Shown here piece after piece: positions 52,172 to 60,194 of a DNA stretch of 64,000 nucleotides. The notes beneath the pieces are model-generated. The model saw nothing but the letters and a program-made list of their open reading frames with translations. It had not been told where the DNA came from and made no database searches. This DNA comes from a virus. The number at the start of each line of letters is the position of its first letter. Within the stretch, counting starts at the first letter, position 1. Position numbers and translations under genes: made by a program. The stretch is from the IMG/VR virus record IMGVR_UViG_3300033388_005371, positions 1-64,000 of that record; one strand, written 5' to 3'.

Positions 52172-52200
52172 AATAGCTGGTCACAACGCAACCAGCTATT
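52172..52200. terminator. hairpin between convergent genes
   Basis: AATAGCTGGT/ACCAGCTATT forms a perfect 10-bp stem with a 9-nt loop, between stops at 52125 (+) and 52224 (-). No T run follows on either strand, so it is at best a weak terminator. Confidence 0.45.
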
Positions 52201-52223
52201 ATTAAGGTATTTTATGGGTACAA

Positions 52224-52418
52224 CTACTTAGTTGACTCAGTAAGTCTATTAATCTTTGATTCTAAATCTTTAATTCTAGACTCAAGAATAGCACTACCTT
52301 CTTTGGTTGCATTTTCAGCAATCCATTCTTTTTTCTTTTCTGCTACAGCTTCTGTAACTATGTTGTCAATTAATTCAACCAACTCTGCTTCTGCAATTTT
52401 TACAATTTTCTTAGACAT
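52224..52418 (-). CDS. small coiled-coil late protein
   Basis: The 64 residues (MSKKIVKIAEAELVELIDNI, ending in a Leu/Ile heptad region) form a likely coiled coil. It has a candidate late promoter upstream. It may be a small virion or assembly protein; no family is recognised. Confidence 0.6.
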   Translation of the reverse strand: MSKKIVKIAEAELVELIDNIVTEAVAEKKKEWIAENATKEGSAILESRIKDLESKINRLTESTK

Positions 52419-52452
52419 GTTTTAACGTTTAAAATATATTTTATTAGTCTAA

Positions 52453-52461
52453 TAATAAATA
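52453..52461 (-). promoter_or_regulatory. candidate late promoter element
   Basis: The minus strand reads TATTTATTA, 34 nt before the ATG at 52418. A divergent TATTTATCA lies at 52495..52503. Confidence 0.45.
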
Positions 52462-52507
52462 TGTACAAAAATGTTAAAGTGTGGATTTTGGTAATATTTA
52501 TCATAAA

Positions 52508-53161
52508 ATGACTATGATGAAATTACATAATGATTGGATTATAAATGGGGTGCTTGACATAGAGTACAAACAATATGAGTTATTAACATATTTACAAAAA
52601 ATAGAAAAAAAATTTGATAATTTAAAACTTTACCCTTATTTTTCTGACTTAACTAAACATTATGTTGATTTACTAGAATACAAAAAAACTAAAAAAAAGT
52701 TAATAAAAAAAATAATTTATGAAAACCTAACCATTAATGATGGTTACATTTTAAATATTGATAATTTAATCGATTTTTCATTAATAGAGTTAAGAAAAAA
52801 AATAAATTTAGGTAAATTTATTTATGATGAGGTTGAAAAATGTGTTGACATAGTGGGGATTGGACCAACGTCAGTTGTGAATGACAAAGGTTACTTTATA
52901 ATCCATGATGAAACTATTGATGTTTATGGATATGAATTAAATCCACTAAACCATATTAAAACAAAAATAATTAGGTCCTACCCTAATGATTATCATTTTA
53001 GTTATGAAAATATAAGAATGGATTTAATTTGTGATTCACAAATTATTAATCCACCAACATTTCTTATTGATACACCAATAAAATACCCAATAAAAGAAAC
53101 ACTAATACCAATAACAAAAATACTTTTGGTTAAAGAACTTTCTCAACCAAAAATATTTTAA
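52508..53161 (+). CDS. hypothetical protein
   Basis: The 217-residue product is Lys/Ile/Tyr-rich and not recognised. The frame is open back to a GTG at 52481, but the ATGs at 52508, 52514 and 52517 follow a TATTTATCA element and are preferred. It shows features of a cytoplasmic protein (helical first half, FIYDEVEKCVDIVGIGPTSV in the middle). Its 3' end overlaps the convergent gene at 53130 by 32 nt. Confidence 0.55.
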   Translation: MTMMKLHNDWIINGVLDIEYKQYELLTYLQKIEKKFDNLKLYPYFSDLTKHYVDLLEYKKTKKKLIKKIIYENLTINDGYILNIDNLIDFSLIELRKKINLGKFIYDEVEKCVDIVGIGPTSVVNDKGYFIIHDETIDVYGYELNPLNHIKTKIIRSYPNDYHFSYENIRMDLICDSQIINPPTFLIDTPIKYPIKETLIPITKILLVKELSQPKIF

Positions 53162-53375
53162 GTAATTGTTTTTTTTTCAAATTTTTCATTTTTGCAAAGT
53201 ATGATATTGCATCATCAACACACGTTGCGTTAATTTTTTTAATGATTTCACCATTAAATAGTTTTAATACATATTCTCCCATATATGAAATATATATGAT
53301 TATACACAAAAGTCCAAAGATTATGATGTATTTATTTACACATTTTATCAGCACCTTTAGAAGCCGCATACGCAT
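53130..53375 (-). CDS. small membrane protein (uncertain start)
   Basis: The 81 residues contain a membrane segment YIIIFGLLCIIIYISY (about 16-31) and a Lys-rich end. The ATG at 53375 overlaps the upstream DUF458-like gene by 44 nt; a later TTG or ATG may be the real start. The role is unknown. Confidence 0.4.
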   Translation of the reverse strand: MRMRLLKVLIKCVNKYIIIFGLLCIIIYISYMGEYVLKLFNGEIIKKINATCVDDAISYFAKMKNLKKKQLLKIFLVEKVL

Positions 53376-53907
53376 CGGGCTTTATTTTAGCATCCCAACC
53401 CATACCCTTAATATAACCTAAAGCCTCACTCATTGCAACATTAGAATCATACCTTGGGTCCTGATTTATATCAGCATGAATCTCCATAGTTACACCATAT
53501 AAATCTAAAAGAGGCCATATTTCATAACCAACAGCGATAGAACTACTAACCTCCTTAAGCATTCTTTGGTTAATAACCTCCTTCTCCCTATGCTTCTTTT
53601 TGTTCGTTGAAGCTTTCATTTCTTCCCAGAATGTGGTACCTAAAACCATCGCACCCCTACCAGCATAAACATCAACTTTTTCTTTTGAACCATCCCATTT
53701 TTTTTTATATTCAATACCCATATACTCACTAGTTTCAATTACAATAGCAGTTGCAAATTTATAACCAGCACCAGCCTTTTGTGAATCAGTACCAATACAT
53801 ACTTTAAATTCAAAACCTTTTGCTATTTCTTTTGTAAATAAGTCTTCTAAATATTCTAATAGTGGTTTATCTATTTTACCACTATTTACTCTTTTCCATG
53901 TAGTCAT
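53332..53907 (-). CDS. RNase H-like protein of the DUF458/YkuK family
   Basis: The 191-residue protein has KVCIGTDSQKAGAGYKFATA (about 36-55) with the first acidic residue, a mid Glu (EVINQRMLKE), MEIHADINQDPRYDSNVAMS, and MGWDAKIKPDAYAASKGADK. These match the DUF458 (RNase H-like fold) family. Substrate and role are unknown. It follows the terminator that closes the upstream side of the LRR gene. Confidence 0.8.
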   Translation of the reverse strand: MTTWKRVNSGKIDKPLLEYLEDLFTKEIAKGFEFKVCIGTDSQKAGAGYKFATAIVIETSEYMGIEYKKKWDGSKEKVDVYAGRGAMVLGTTFWEEMKASTNKKKHREKEVINQRMLKEVSSSIAVGYEIWPLLDLYGVTMEIHADINQDPRYDSNVAMSEALGYIKGMGWDAKIKPDAYAASKGADKMCK

Positions 53908-53943
53908 AGTTATTTTATTTTAATAGTTTTTTAATTTAATAAC

Positions 53944-53970
53944 AAAACCCTCCTATAATAGGAGGGATTT
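53944..53970 (-). terminator. rho-independent terminator
   Basis: CCCTCCTA/TAGGAGGG is followed on the minus strand by GTTTTG, just after the stop of the LRR gene (53998). Confidence 0.8.
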
Positions 53971-53997
53971 ACTAATACCATATTTAATTTAAAACAT

Positions 53998-55464
53998 TTA
54001 ATCAATGTTGTTTTTAAATTTAACATTAGGTAATAATTTTTTTAATTTATTATAATTTTCATCCCCTATCTCGTCTTTTTTTACAGAAACACCATAAAGG
54101 TTACCCCCCATACTTGAATCCAGATAACAAATTTCATCTGAAATATCATTAATATTATTACCGAGTAAATTAATATAAACTAAATTTTTACACTTACCAA
54201 TCTCTTTAGGTATTGAAGTAAGTCTATTATTAGGTACTGACAAAACTTCAAGCTCTGGTAAAGTAAACATACTCGGTGTTAGTTCACATAAACCTAATTC
54301 TGCTAAAAATATAAATTTTGTTTTTCTAAATCTAGATAAATCTGGTAGTTTAGGTATATCTACTTGTTTAAACCTAATCGTTGGTTGGTCTTTGTCAAGT
54401 AAATCAAACAATATATTTGTAAAACCAAAACTAATTAAGTACTTAATATAAGGATTATCATTAGTCGAACCAACAAATTCTGATGCGTGTGGACTTAACT
54501 CCTCATAGAAAAAATCACCTAATACCTCAGATTTTGAAATAATATCATTATAAATATTTATGTTTGGACCATTACTCCTATCTCTTAATTGGTTACTCTC
54601 AAAATGTATTTGACACATAAGATTGTTAGGGATGTCATCTTCAACGAATTCACCATTTAAAAATTTGTTATCTATAATAATATATATTTTAGACTTATCA
54701 CCACTTGGTGTTTTACGATTAGTATAATTATCAAACATACCGTTATTTGGTTTAGCTGTACACCAACTAGCAACACTATCAAATAACACACTAGCATCCC
54801 TAGTAAGTGGAATATATAATGTGAAATTTCTATCTCTAACTGGTATTAATGCTTGACCAGCATCAACAAATCTTTGCATATTTCTCTCAAACCCACTTAA
54901 ATCTCTTTCAATAAATGGGTCAACAGCAACAAACAATTGCGATAAGTCTTCATATTGATTAATATTTGTTGGGTCACTAATATTTTTAAGTGTGAAGTTA
55001 GAGGTACATAATTCATTAAATAATCGTTTACGTTTATTAGTATCAAATAACTTCAAATACATATTTGCTTGAGGCAAATCCTCAGCCCCAAACCTAATTG
55101 CATCACTATTTTTGCCAGATTTAATTAACTTAGTAAACACACTTAACATCCATTGTAAATATATTTTATTTTTAGTTGGGTCGGCAACAACCATTGCTGA
55201 AAAAATACCCTCATGAATATGAACTTTTTTCTTATAAGAAATTGTCTCAGAACCATTATAAATGGTGGTTTTACTAACCACTGAATCTAATAGACCATAA
55301 ATAATCTCATTATCCACACCAACCATATTACTATTAGAAGTAGTTACTTTAGTTACTTCATGCCCATTTTTAATTATCCCATCAACTAGTCCATCAACTT
55401 CATCATCTAAAAAAACGTTATATTTTTCAGCTAAGAATTTTAATCTATTTTCAATATTAACCAT
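53998..55464 (-). CDS. protein with C-terminal leucine-rich repeats
   Basis: The first about 360 of 488 residues form an unrecognised domain with ASWCTAKPNNGMFDNYTNRK and KSKIYIIIDNKFLNGE near 255-290. The last 115 carry two to three LRR units (FTLPELEVLSVPNNRLTSIP, KNLVYINLLGNNINDISDEI). LRRs usually mediate protein binding, so a host-protein partner is plausible. It is driven by a host-type promoter, hence probably early. I have seen the WCTA block in other phage proteins of unknown role. Confidence 0.6.
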   Translation of the reverse strand: MVNIENRLKFLAEKYNVFLDDEVDGLVDGIIKNGHEVTKVTTSNSNMVGVDNEIIYGLLDSVVSKTTIYNGSETISYKKKVHIHEGIFSAMVVADPTKNKIYLQWMLSVFTKLIKSGKNSDAIRFGAEDLPQANMYLKLFDTNKRKRLFNELCTSNFTLKNISDPTNINQYEDLSQLFVAVDPFIERDLSGFERNMQRFVDAGQALIPVRDRNFTLYIPLTRDASVLFDSVASWCTAKPNNGMFDNYTNRKTPSGDKSKIYIIIDNKFLNGEFVEDDIPNNLMCQIHFESNQLRDRSNGPNINIYNDIISKSEVLGDFFYEELSPHASEFVGSTNDNPYIKYLISFGFTNILFDLLDKDQPTIRFKQVDIPKLPDLSRFRKTKFIFLAELGLCELTPSMFTLPELEVLSVPNNRLTSIPKEIGKCKNLVYINLLGNNINDISDEICYLDSSMGGNLYGVSVKKDEIGDENYNKLKKLLPNVKFKNNID

Positions 55465-55488
55465 AAGTCATAATTTATATGTACTTTA

Positions 55489-55518
55489 CAAATATATGAA
55501 AATAATCGTTAATAACAA
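55489..55518 (-). promoter_or_regulatory. host-type promoter (TTG-N19-TATATTTG)
   Basis: On the minus strand TTG (55518..55516) and TATATTTG (55496..55489) are 19 nt apart, 24 nt before the LRR gene start. Confidence 0.75.
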
Positions 55519-55552
55519 AAAAAAATGTGACTAATAGTCACATTTTTTTTTT
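55519..55552. terminator. bidirectional rho-independent terminator
   Basis: TGTGACT/AGTCACA is flanked by A and T runs of eight or more. It ends the gene at 55551..55889 and abuts the next promoter. Confidence 0.9.
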
Positions 55553-55889
55553 ATTCGTAGAACCTTTTAAATAGGTCATCATTTTTGTATTCCATAAGTT
55601 TTCGTGAATAAACACATAATGTTGTTTTAACATCATTATTTCTATTTATAATGTCCAGTATGATATCGTTAGGGTCTCCACCCCCAGTAAGTCTATACTT
55701 AACCTCTTCGAATAAATTAACCCTATTTAATGTAATTAATTCACTCATTATTGTTTCATAAGTGTGCCACCTTTCTATGGTCTCTTCGTCAGTGTTAGCT
55801 AATGAGTTTTTTATAAATCTGTTATACATTTTATCTAGCACATTGTACGTACCAGAACCCGCTTTGATAGTAATATTAGAATTATCCAT
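55551..55889 (-). CDS. hypothetical small protein, paralog group A
   Basis: The 112-residue helical protein carries EVKYRLTGGGDPNDIILDII (about 64-83). A matching ELQYRLTDKEDPNDVCIEII is found in the protein at 56355..56705, so the two are paralogs. It has a candidate late promoter 29 nt upstream and a terminator right at its stop. The function is unknown. Confidence 0.6.
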   Translation of the reverse strand: MDNSNITIKAGSGTYNVLDKMYNRFIKNSLANTDEETIERWHTYETIMSELITLNRVNLFEEVKYRLTGGGDPNDIILDIINRNNDVKTTLCVYSRKLMEYKNDDLFKRFYE

Positions 55890-55918
55890 GTTACCATAAA
55901 TTTAACTTTGTTATTTGA

Positions 55919-55927
55919 TTATAAATA
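55919..55927 (-). promoter_or_regulatory. candidate late promoter element
   Basis: The minus strand reads TATTTATAA, 29 nt before the ATG at 55889. Confidence 0.45.
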
Positions 55928-56033
55928 TTAAACTAAACTTAAATATTGAAGCTTTATTAGTTAAAAATCATTTAACCTTGGATAGGATTTAACTAGATAG
56001 GATTTATTTAAAAAAAAAATTATGAGTATAATT

Positions 56034-56237
56034 TTATGATAATTTTTTTAACATTCTTTGAGCTTTCTCAAGTTGCTCAGGTGAACTTAAAATCTTTTCA
56101 AAAAGCTCATTCTTTTTATCAACAAATGTATCAATAGCGTCTAGTTGTTTTTTTGTGAACTTTGACTTTCCTTTAAAAAACTCTTCAGACTTTTCCATTT
56201 GTTCTTCAACAATTTTATCTAAATTTTTATTTCCCAT
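56034..56237 (-). CDS. small charged helical protein
   Basis: The 67-residue protein is Lys/Glu-rich and helical (NKNLDKIVEEQMEKSEEFFK). A TAAATTTG box lies 14 nt before the ATG (56252..56245) without a clear TTG partner. No family is recognised. Confidence 0.5.
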   Translation of the reverse strand: MGNKNLDKIVEEQMEKSEEFFKGKSKFTKKQLDAIDTFVDKKNELFEKILSSPEQLEKAQRMLKKLS

Positions 56238-56268
56238 AATAGTACAAATTTAATAATTTTTTATTTAA

Positions 56269-56355
56269 CTATGCCTCTTCCTTTTCTTTTAGCTTAATTA
56301 ATACGAATTGATAACCATTTTTATTACCCTTATAATTAAAGTTTTCCCTACTCAT
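56269..56355 (-). CDS. possible 28-residue coupled peptide
   Basis: An ATG overlaps the stop of the upstream gene (TAATG) and opens MSRENFNYKGNKNGYQFVLI plus a Lys/Glu tail ending at TAG. It is supported only by the tight coupling. Confidence 0.35.
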   Translation of the reverse strand: MSRENFNYKGNKNGYQFVLIKLKEKEEA

Positions 56356-56705
56356 TAATTAAAATTCATAATCTTATTGTATAGACGCTCTAATTCTGGT
56401 GAACGTTGTTTAATTTCTTTAATTATTTCAATACAAACATCGTTTGGGTCTTCTTTATCTGTAAGTCTATACTGTAACTCTTTAACCCTAACCATATCTT
56501 TAATATTGTGCTTGAATTCAATTATAACTTGATTATACGTAACCCAAGCCTTTTTAATACTAAGTGACTCCGAACTAAGTCTACCAGTTAAGTTCTCCTC
56601 ATAAAGTTTTTCCACAATAGTTTCCTCATACTTAGACTCTAAATAAGTTTCAAAACCACCATACAAATCTTTAAGTTCTTTCTTTATTTTATCCCTCAAA
56701 CACAT
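56355..56705 (-). CDS. hypothetical small protein, paralog group A
   Basis: The 116 residues are helical, with ELQYRLTDKEDPNDVCIEII matching the protein at 55551..55889. An ENLTGRLSSESLSIKKAW segment also resembles SRLTGEKTEQGLLHQQM in the next gene upstream (56710..56976). The cluster 55551..57314 seems to have grown by duplication. The function is unknown. Confidence 0.55.
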   Translation of the reverse strand: MCLRDKIKKELKDLYGGFETYLESKYEETIVEKLYEENLTGRLSSESLSIKKAWVTYNQVIIEFKHNIKDMVRVKELQYRLTDKEDPNDVCIEIIKEIKQRSPELERLYNKIMNFN

Positions 56706-56709
56706 ATAA

Positions 56710-56976
56710 TTAAGTCTTAATATAGATGTTTTTCAAATGTTCAACAATCTCACCACTAGTAATGCTCAAATCCAACTTACACTCTAATTTTATAGATAAT
56801 AATTCAAACAAATCAATTACACCATCATAAATCATTTGTTGGTGTAATAACCCTTGTTCTGTTTTTTCACCAGTTAACCTTGAATGATAAAAATTAATCA
56901 TACTTCTTTCAATCATTTTAGATTCTTTCGGGTAGTGTGTGTTGATGAATTCTAATATTATATTCTCAATACTCAT
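56710..56976 (-). CDS. hypothetical small protein, possible paralog
   Basis: The 88 helical residues (MSIENIILEFINTHYPKESK) share a weak pattern with the neighbouring 113-, 116- and 112-residue proteins. The ATG overlaps the previous stop by 4 nt. No domain is recognised. Confidence 0.55.
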   Translation of the reverse strand: MSIENIILEFINTHYPKESKMIERSMINFYHSRLTGEKTEQGLLHQQMIYDGVIDLFELLSIKLECKLDLSITSGEIVEHLKNIYIKT

Positions 56977-57314
56977 GACATTGTTATGTTTTTAGATAAC
57001 CGACTAGAGTTATTTAAATCCCCCCTATACCAATCATTAATTATCTGTTGAATAAATTCATCACCTAACTGATATTTATACTTAAAATAATCGAATAATG
57101 ACCTAACAGTCATTAATTCTTGACTCACTTTATTAAGTATCATCGCTTCCTCATGGAATTCACCCCCTTTTTTATATGTACCTTGTGATGGTTCATAGTT
57201 TAAATCTAAGTCAGCGACAATACGTCTAACCATAGTTTCGTGAGCATCAGATTCACAAATATAATTTTTTAATACTTTTAATTGGTTCTCTGATATTATT
57301 ACTTTTGTTCCCAT
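56973..57314 (-). CDS. hypothetical small protein, possible paralog
   Basis: The 113-residue protein starts MGTKVIISENQLKVLKNYIC; 'IISExQLxxL' starts are common in phage proteins of this kind. Its second half (HEEAMILNKVSQELMTVRSL) resembles the paralog group of 55551..56705. A late-type element begins 2 nt upstream of the start. It is the first gene of the unit running to 56269. Confidence 0.55.
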   Translation of the reverse strand: MGTKVIISENQLKVLKNYICESDAHETMVRRIVADLDLNYEPSQGTYKKGGEFHEEAMILNKVSQELMTVRSLFDYFKYKYQLGDEFIQQIINDWYRGDLNNSSRLSKNITMS

Positions 57315-57316
57315 AT

Positions 57317-57325
57317 TAATAAATA
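57317..57325 (-). promoter_or_regulatory. candidate late promoter element, very close to the start
   Basis: The minus strand reads TATTTATTA, only 2 nt before the ATG at 57314. It may not be functional for that start. Confidence 0.3.
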
Positions 57326-57334
57326 TTTGGTTAA

Positions 57335-57374
57335 TAAAAAAAAAACGAGGTGATTATCACCTCGTTTTTTTTTT
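57335..57374. terminator. bidirectional rho-independent terminator
   Basis: ACGAGGTGAT/ATCACCTCGT is flanked by A and T runs of about ten. It ends the thioredoxin gene. Confidence 0.92.
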
Positions 57375-57381
57375 ATCATTA

Positions 57382-57699
57382 TTATTTTAAAGAATTAATT
57401 TTATCTTGATAAACAGTTTTTGATTTTAGACCAATTAACCTATCCACTTCCTTACCATCTTTAAAGTAAATAACTACTGGAATACTTTTAACCCCGTATG
57501 ATGTAGCCAATTCTGGATTTTTATCAACATTAACCTTACCAATCGCAACATTTTCATCACTTTTATTATCCAAGGTTAATTCATCAATGATTGGACCAAC
57601 CACCCTACATGGTCCACACCACTGAGCCCAAAAATCCAACACTACAATATTTGTTTTTAAAACCCCATCTATGTTTGAGTCTGTAACTTCTAATGTCAT
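57382..57699 (-). CDS. trxA: thioredoxin
   Basis: This 105-residue protein has the active site WCGPC (27-31), VVLDFWAQ before it, the Lys/Asp positions (KVNVDKNPELATSYGVKSIP with cis-Pro), and the C-terminal YFKDGKEVDRLIG. It reduces disulfides and may serve phage or host ribonucleotide reductase or folding of the Cys-rich virion proteins. It is separated from its neighbours by a terminator and a divergent gene. Confidence 0.95.
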   Translation of the reverse strand: MTLEVTDSNIDGVLKTNIVVLDFWAQWCGPCRVVGPIIDELTLDNKSDENVAIGKVNVDKNPELATSYGVKSIPVVIYFKDGKEVDRLIGLKSKTVYQDKINSLK

Positions 57700-57747
57700 A
57701 TGTATTTTTTATTTTTTATTTTTTATTTTATTTGAAATAATAATATA

Positions 57748-57756
57748 TATTTATAA
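57748..57756 (+). promoter_or_regulatory. candidate late promoter element
   Basis: TATTTATAA lies 10 nt before the ATG at 57767. Confidence 0.5.
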
Positions 57757-57766
57757 TTAAAAATCA

Positions 57767-58039
57767 ATGACACCTACAACATTTATTTGGAAACACTTCT
57801 TTTCTAGGTTAATACCCCCAAGCCATCCCGCAGTTTATCAGTACGTTAAGGGTGGACACAGAAGTAAAGAAACTGCAATTAAACGTGTCACCGAAGAGGT
57901 CTATGATTATTGTAACCCTTACTGGATGGGAGATGATGTTTTTGACTTAGTATTCGTCAAAAAAGTATCTAAACAATACCTTAAGGTTATGGAACAAGAA
58001 TATAAATGTGGTAACATTAAGATACGAGAAATATATTAA
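57767..58039 (+). CDS. hypothetical small protein
   Basis: The 90-residue protein (MTPTTFIWKHFFSRLIPPSH, later EEVYDYCNPYWMGDDVFDLV) has no family I recognise. Its end overlaps the convergent gene by 23 nt. Confidence 0.55.
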   Translation: MTPTTFIWKHFFSRLIPPSHPAVYQYVKGGHRSKETAIKRVTEEVYDYCNPYWMGDDVFDLVFVKKVSKQYLKVMEQEYKCGNIKIREIY

Positions 58040-58331
58040 ACTTACTTTTAATTTCTTTAACCTTTAAGTAATAATCTTCGTACTTTTTGTACTTAAAAAA
58101 TTTAGCAACATATGTTGCGGACTCTTTAACCGATATACCCAATATATCAGTTACCTCACCTAAAATTGGTAACATATACATCTCAACACCCCCATAATTA
58201 TTATCCTCAATACCTTTAGTAATATAATTTGTAAATAAATAATAACCATCAAATTCACTATTATTAAAAACTATAATGGATGCATCAACAATAACTAAAT
58301 TAATATATTCTTCAAAAATATCCTTACTCAT
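58017..58331 (-). CDS. hypothetical small protein
   Basis: The 104-residue acidic protein starts MSKDIFEEYINLVIVDASII; it is mixed alpha/beta. It lies 12 nt downstream of the beta-repeat protein and is probably co-transcribed with it. Not recognised. Confidence 0.55.
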   Translation of the reverse strand: MSKDIFEEYINLVIVDASIIVFNNSEFDGYYLFTNYITKGIEDNNYGGVEMYMLPILGEVTDILGISVKESATYVAKFFKYKKYEDYYLKVKEIKSKFNIFLVS

Positions 58332-58343
58332 AACTATAAATTT

Positions 58344-59147
58344 TTAATTATCACCAATGACTACAACACCAAAATTTTTAAGATTCCCCTTCTCTGGTAC
58401 ATTAACATACATTATTTTCTCCATATCTGGAAATACCCCACCTAACTTTTTAAAGTCTAAAATATCTAATTCAGTACCATATAAATCAATAAGCTTAGAC
58501 TTAAAAGTCACCACATAACCACCAAGTTCACACAATGCACCAAACGAAGATAATTCACTAAGACGCAAATCCAATGACCCATTAATATGGTATAAACGAC
58601 CTAATGAATTTAAAGATTTACACCCACTAATTATAACATCCCCACTAACTTCTCTCAAATCACCAAGGGAACTAAGCTTATTATTCAATAATAAATTCAG
58701 TTTACCATTTATTAGTTGAATATTATTTAATGACTCAACTTTAGTACCAAATAAAAATAAATCCCCATTTATTTCAACCAAATTATTAAATTTTTCGAAA
58801 CTTGTTGTTTCAATATATAGACTACGACAATATGATAATTTACTAGTTGTTTCAATCCTACACTGTGATACCCTAATATCCCCTTCAACGGTTTTTAAAT
58901 CACCAAAATCTTCAATATCACTAGCACCAACACTTAAGTTACCATCAATTCGTTTCAACTTACCCATAGATTTCACCCCTAAAATACCATTCAAATTAAT
59001 ATTACCAGTAAAATATTCTCGTTTATTAAAATAATTAATTAATGTGTCACCAACCTCACTAGTTTTACAATCAAATAATCGTGAGACACTAGTGACATTA
59101 ATGTTATCTAATTTATCAATTAATTTATTTTCAATTCTATCAAACAT
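58344..59147 (-). CDS. solenoid repeat protein (L-domain-like)
   Basis: The 267 residues contain about eight repeats of roughly 20 residues such as GDLKTVEGDIRVSQCRIETT, VEINGDLFLFGTKVESLNN and GDLREVSGDVIISGCKSLNS. This is the pattern of a right-handed beta-helix or receptor L-domain-like solenoid. Such proteins bind other proteins; a host target is possible. The TATATTTG box ends 4 nt before the ATG, predicting a leaderless mRNA. Confidence 0.6.
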   Translation of the reverse strand: MFDRIENKLIDKLDNINVTSVSRLFDCKTSEVGDTLINYFNKREYFTGNINLNGILGVKSMGKLKRIDGNLSVGASDIEDFGDLKTVEGDIRVSQCRIETTSKLSYCRSLYIETTSFEKFNNLVEINGDLFLFGTKVESLNNIQLINGKLNLLLNNKLSSLGDLREVSGDVIISGCKSLNSLGRLYHINGSLDLRLSELSSFGALCELGGYVVTFKSKLIDLYGTELDILDFKKLGGVFPDMEKIMYVNVPEKGNLKNFGVVVIGDN

Positions 59148-59151
59148 AGTA

Positions 59152-59182
59152 CAAATATAAAGATTAAATGTTAAATAACCAA
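59152..59182 (-). promoter_or_regulatory. host-type promoter (TTG-N20-TATATTTG), leaderless
   Basis: On the minus strand TTG and TATATTTG (59159..59152) are 20 nt apart, with the box 4 nt from the ATG at 59147. Confidence 0.7.
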
Positions 59183-59224
59183 ATAATTTATTGACAAATT
59201 AATTTATTTTAATTAAACTTAGGT

Positions 59225-59605
59225 ATGAACAAAATAAATGATAAGGTAAAAAACCTAATATTAAGGTATATAAATTGTAATTATAAAGTCCTTAATAATT
59301 ATATTTTTTGCAATACAGATTATAAAATATCACCAAACAAAATGTCACAATCTATTAGTCTAGCATTTGATATTTCATTAAACTCATCTGACCAAATAAT
59401 AATGACTTGGTTAATAAATAATGACTATCAAAACATAATCGTTAATTGGTATCGAGTACCAGAAGAATATGATTATAAACCCAGTTGGTTTCAAACCATT
59501 GAATCTGGCACCTATACCTACACAACTAATAATAGTAATTATATTATGGGTGTAGATGCAGCAATTACAATCGACCAACATATTGTTTTAACAACCCAAG
59601 CATAA
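59225..59605 (+). CDS. hypothetical protein
   Basis: The 126-residue protein has many Asn, Ile and Tyr and a beta-rich C-terminal half (SLAFDISLNSSDQIIMTW, TIESGTYTYTTNNSNYIMGV). Its promoter is unclear; a TTGACA lies about 30 nt upstream. It ends immediately before the convergent gene at 59606. Not recognised. Confidence 0.5.
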   Translation: MNKINDKVKNLILRYINCNYKVLNNYIFCNTDYKISPNKMSQSISLAFDISLNSSDQIIMTWLINNDYQNIIVNWYRVPEEYDYKPSWFQTIESGTYTYTTNNSNYIMGVDAAITIDQHIVLTTQA

Positions 59606-59845
59606 TTAAACACCATGGAGTTCATTAATAATTTCTTCAATTTCATTTATCTTATCAGACAAATCTGGATTTGAACCCATAAAACCCTCAAAAACCCTCC
59701 AATCCTCAATAGAGGTAATACAGTTAGTTAATAACTTGTTGTTTTCAAAATCATTGTAATCTTCATGAACTTTTTTTAAAACAACAGCGGCTTTATGTAG
59801 TTTTTTTATTTTATCTCGATATACCATTAAATCAACTTTTTTCAT
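59606..59845 (-). CDS. small helical protein
   Basis: The 79 residues are helical and charged (MVYRDKIKKLHKAAVVLKKV), ending in a coiled-coil-like NEIEEIINELHGV. It has a host-type promoter 16 nt upstream and is therefore probably early. The role is unknown. Confidence 0.55.
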   Translation of the reverse strand: MKKVDLMVYRDKIKKLHKAAVVLKKVHEDYNDFENNKLLTNCITSIEDWRVFEGFMGSNPDLSDKINEIEEIINELHGV

Positions 59846-59861
59846 AAAAAAATATTTTAAA

Positions 59862-59892
59862 CAAATTTAGGGTATTAGTTTGATTTTGACAA
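59862..59892 (-). promoter_or_regulatory. host-type promoter (TTG-N20-TAAATTTG)
   Basis: On the minus strand TTG (59892..59890) and TAAATTTG (59869..59862) are 20 nt apart. The opposite strand carries TTGACA at 59886, which may serve the divergent gene at 59917. Confidence 0.6.
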
Positions 59893-59916
59893 GTATTTTA
59901 ATATATATTATCTAAT

Positions 59917-60189
59917 ATGAATAATATAGATGAATTTTCTATGAAAATTATGTTAGATTTTCTTCAAACAAATTTTCCAGTAAAAAGATTAAAAGACGGT
60001 AGACGTTTTAGACGTGGTATTGTATTGGACAGCGGGTTTATTGGTAGACAAAGTATTAAAACCTACATGGCACCAAAATCTGAACGCAGACGAACATTCA
60101 TATTATTATCTAAAATATTAGAAGATGTGTTTGGCATCCCTAAATACGAAATAAATACTGTTCTAACCATATACTTAAATATAATATAA
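59917..60189 (+). CDS. hypothetical small basic protein
   Basis: The 90 residues include a very basic core (RLKDGRRFRRGIVLDSGFIG and KSERRRTFILLSK) followed by a helical end. The composition suggests nucleic-acid binding. Not recognised. Confidence 0.5.
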   Translation: MNNIDEFSMKIMLDFLQTNFPVKRLKDGRRFRRGIVLDSGFIGRQSIKTYMAPKSERRRTFILLSKILEDVFGIPKYEINTVLTIYLNII

Positions 60190-60194
60190 CAAAA

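Noticed and set aside
52172-52200. Strong terminator between convergent genes
   Set aside because: The stem is perfect but neither strand has a T run, so it is listed only as a weak hairpin.
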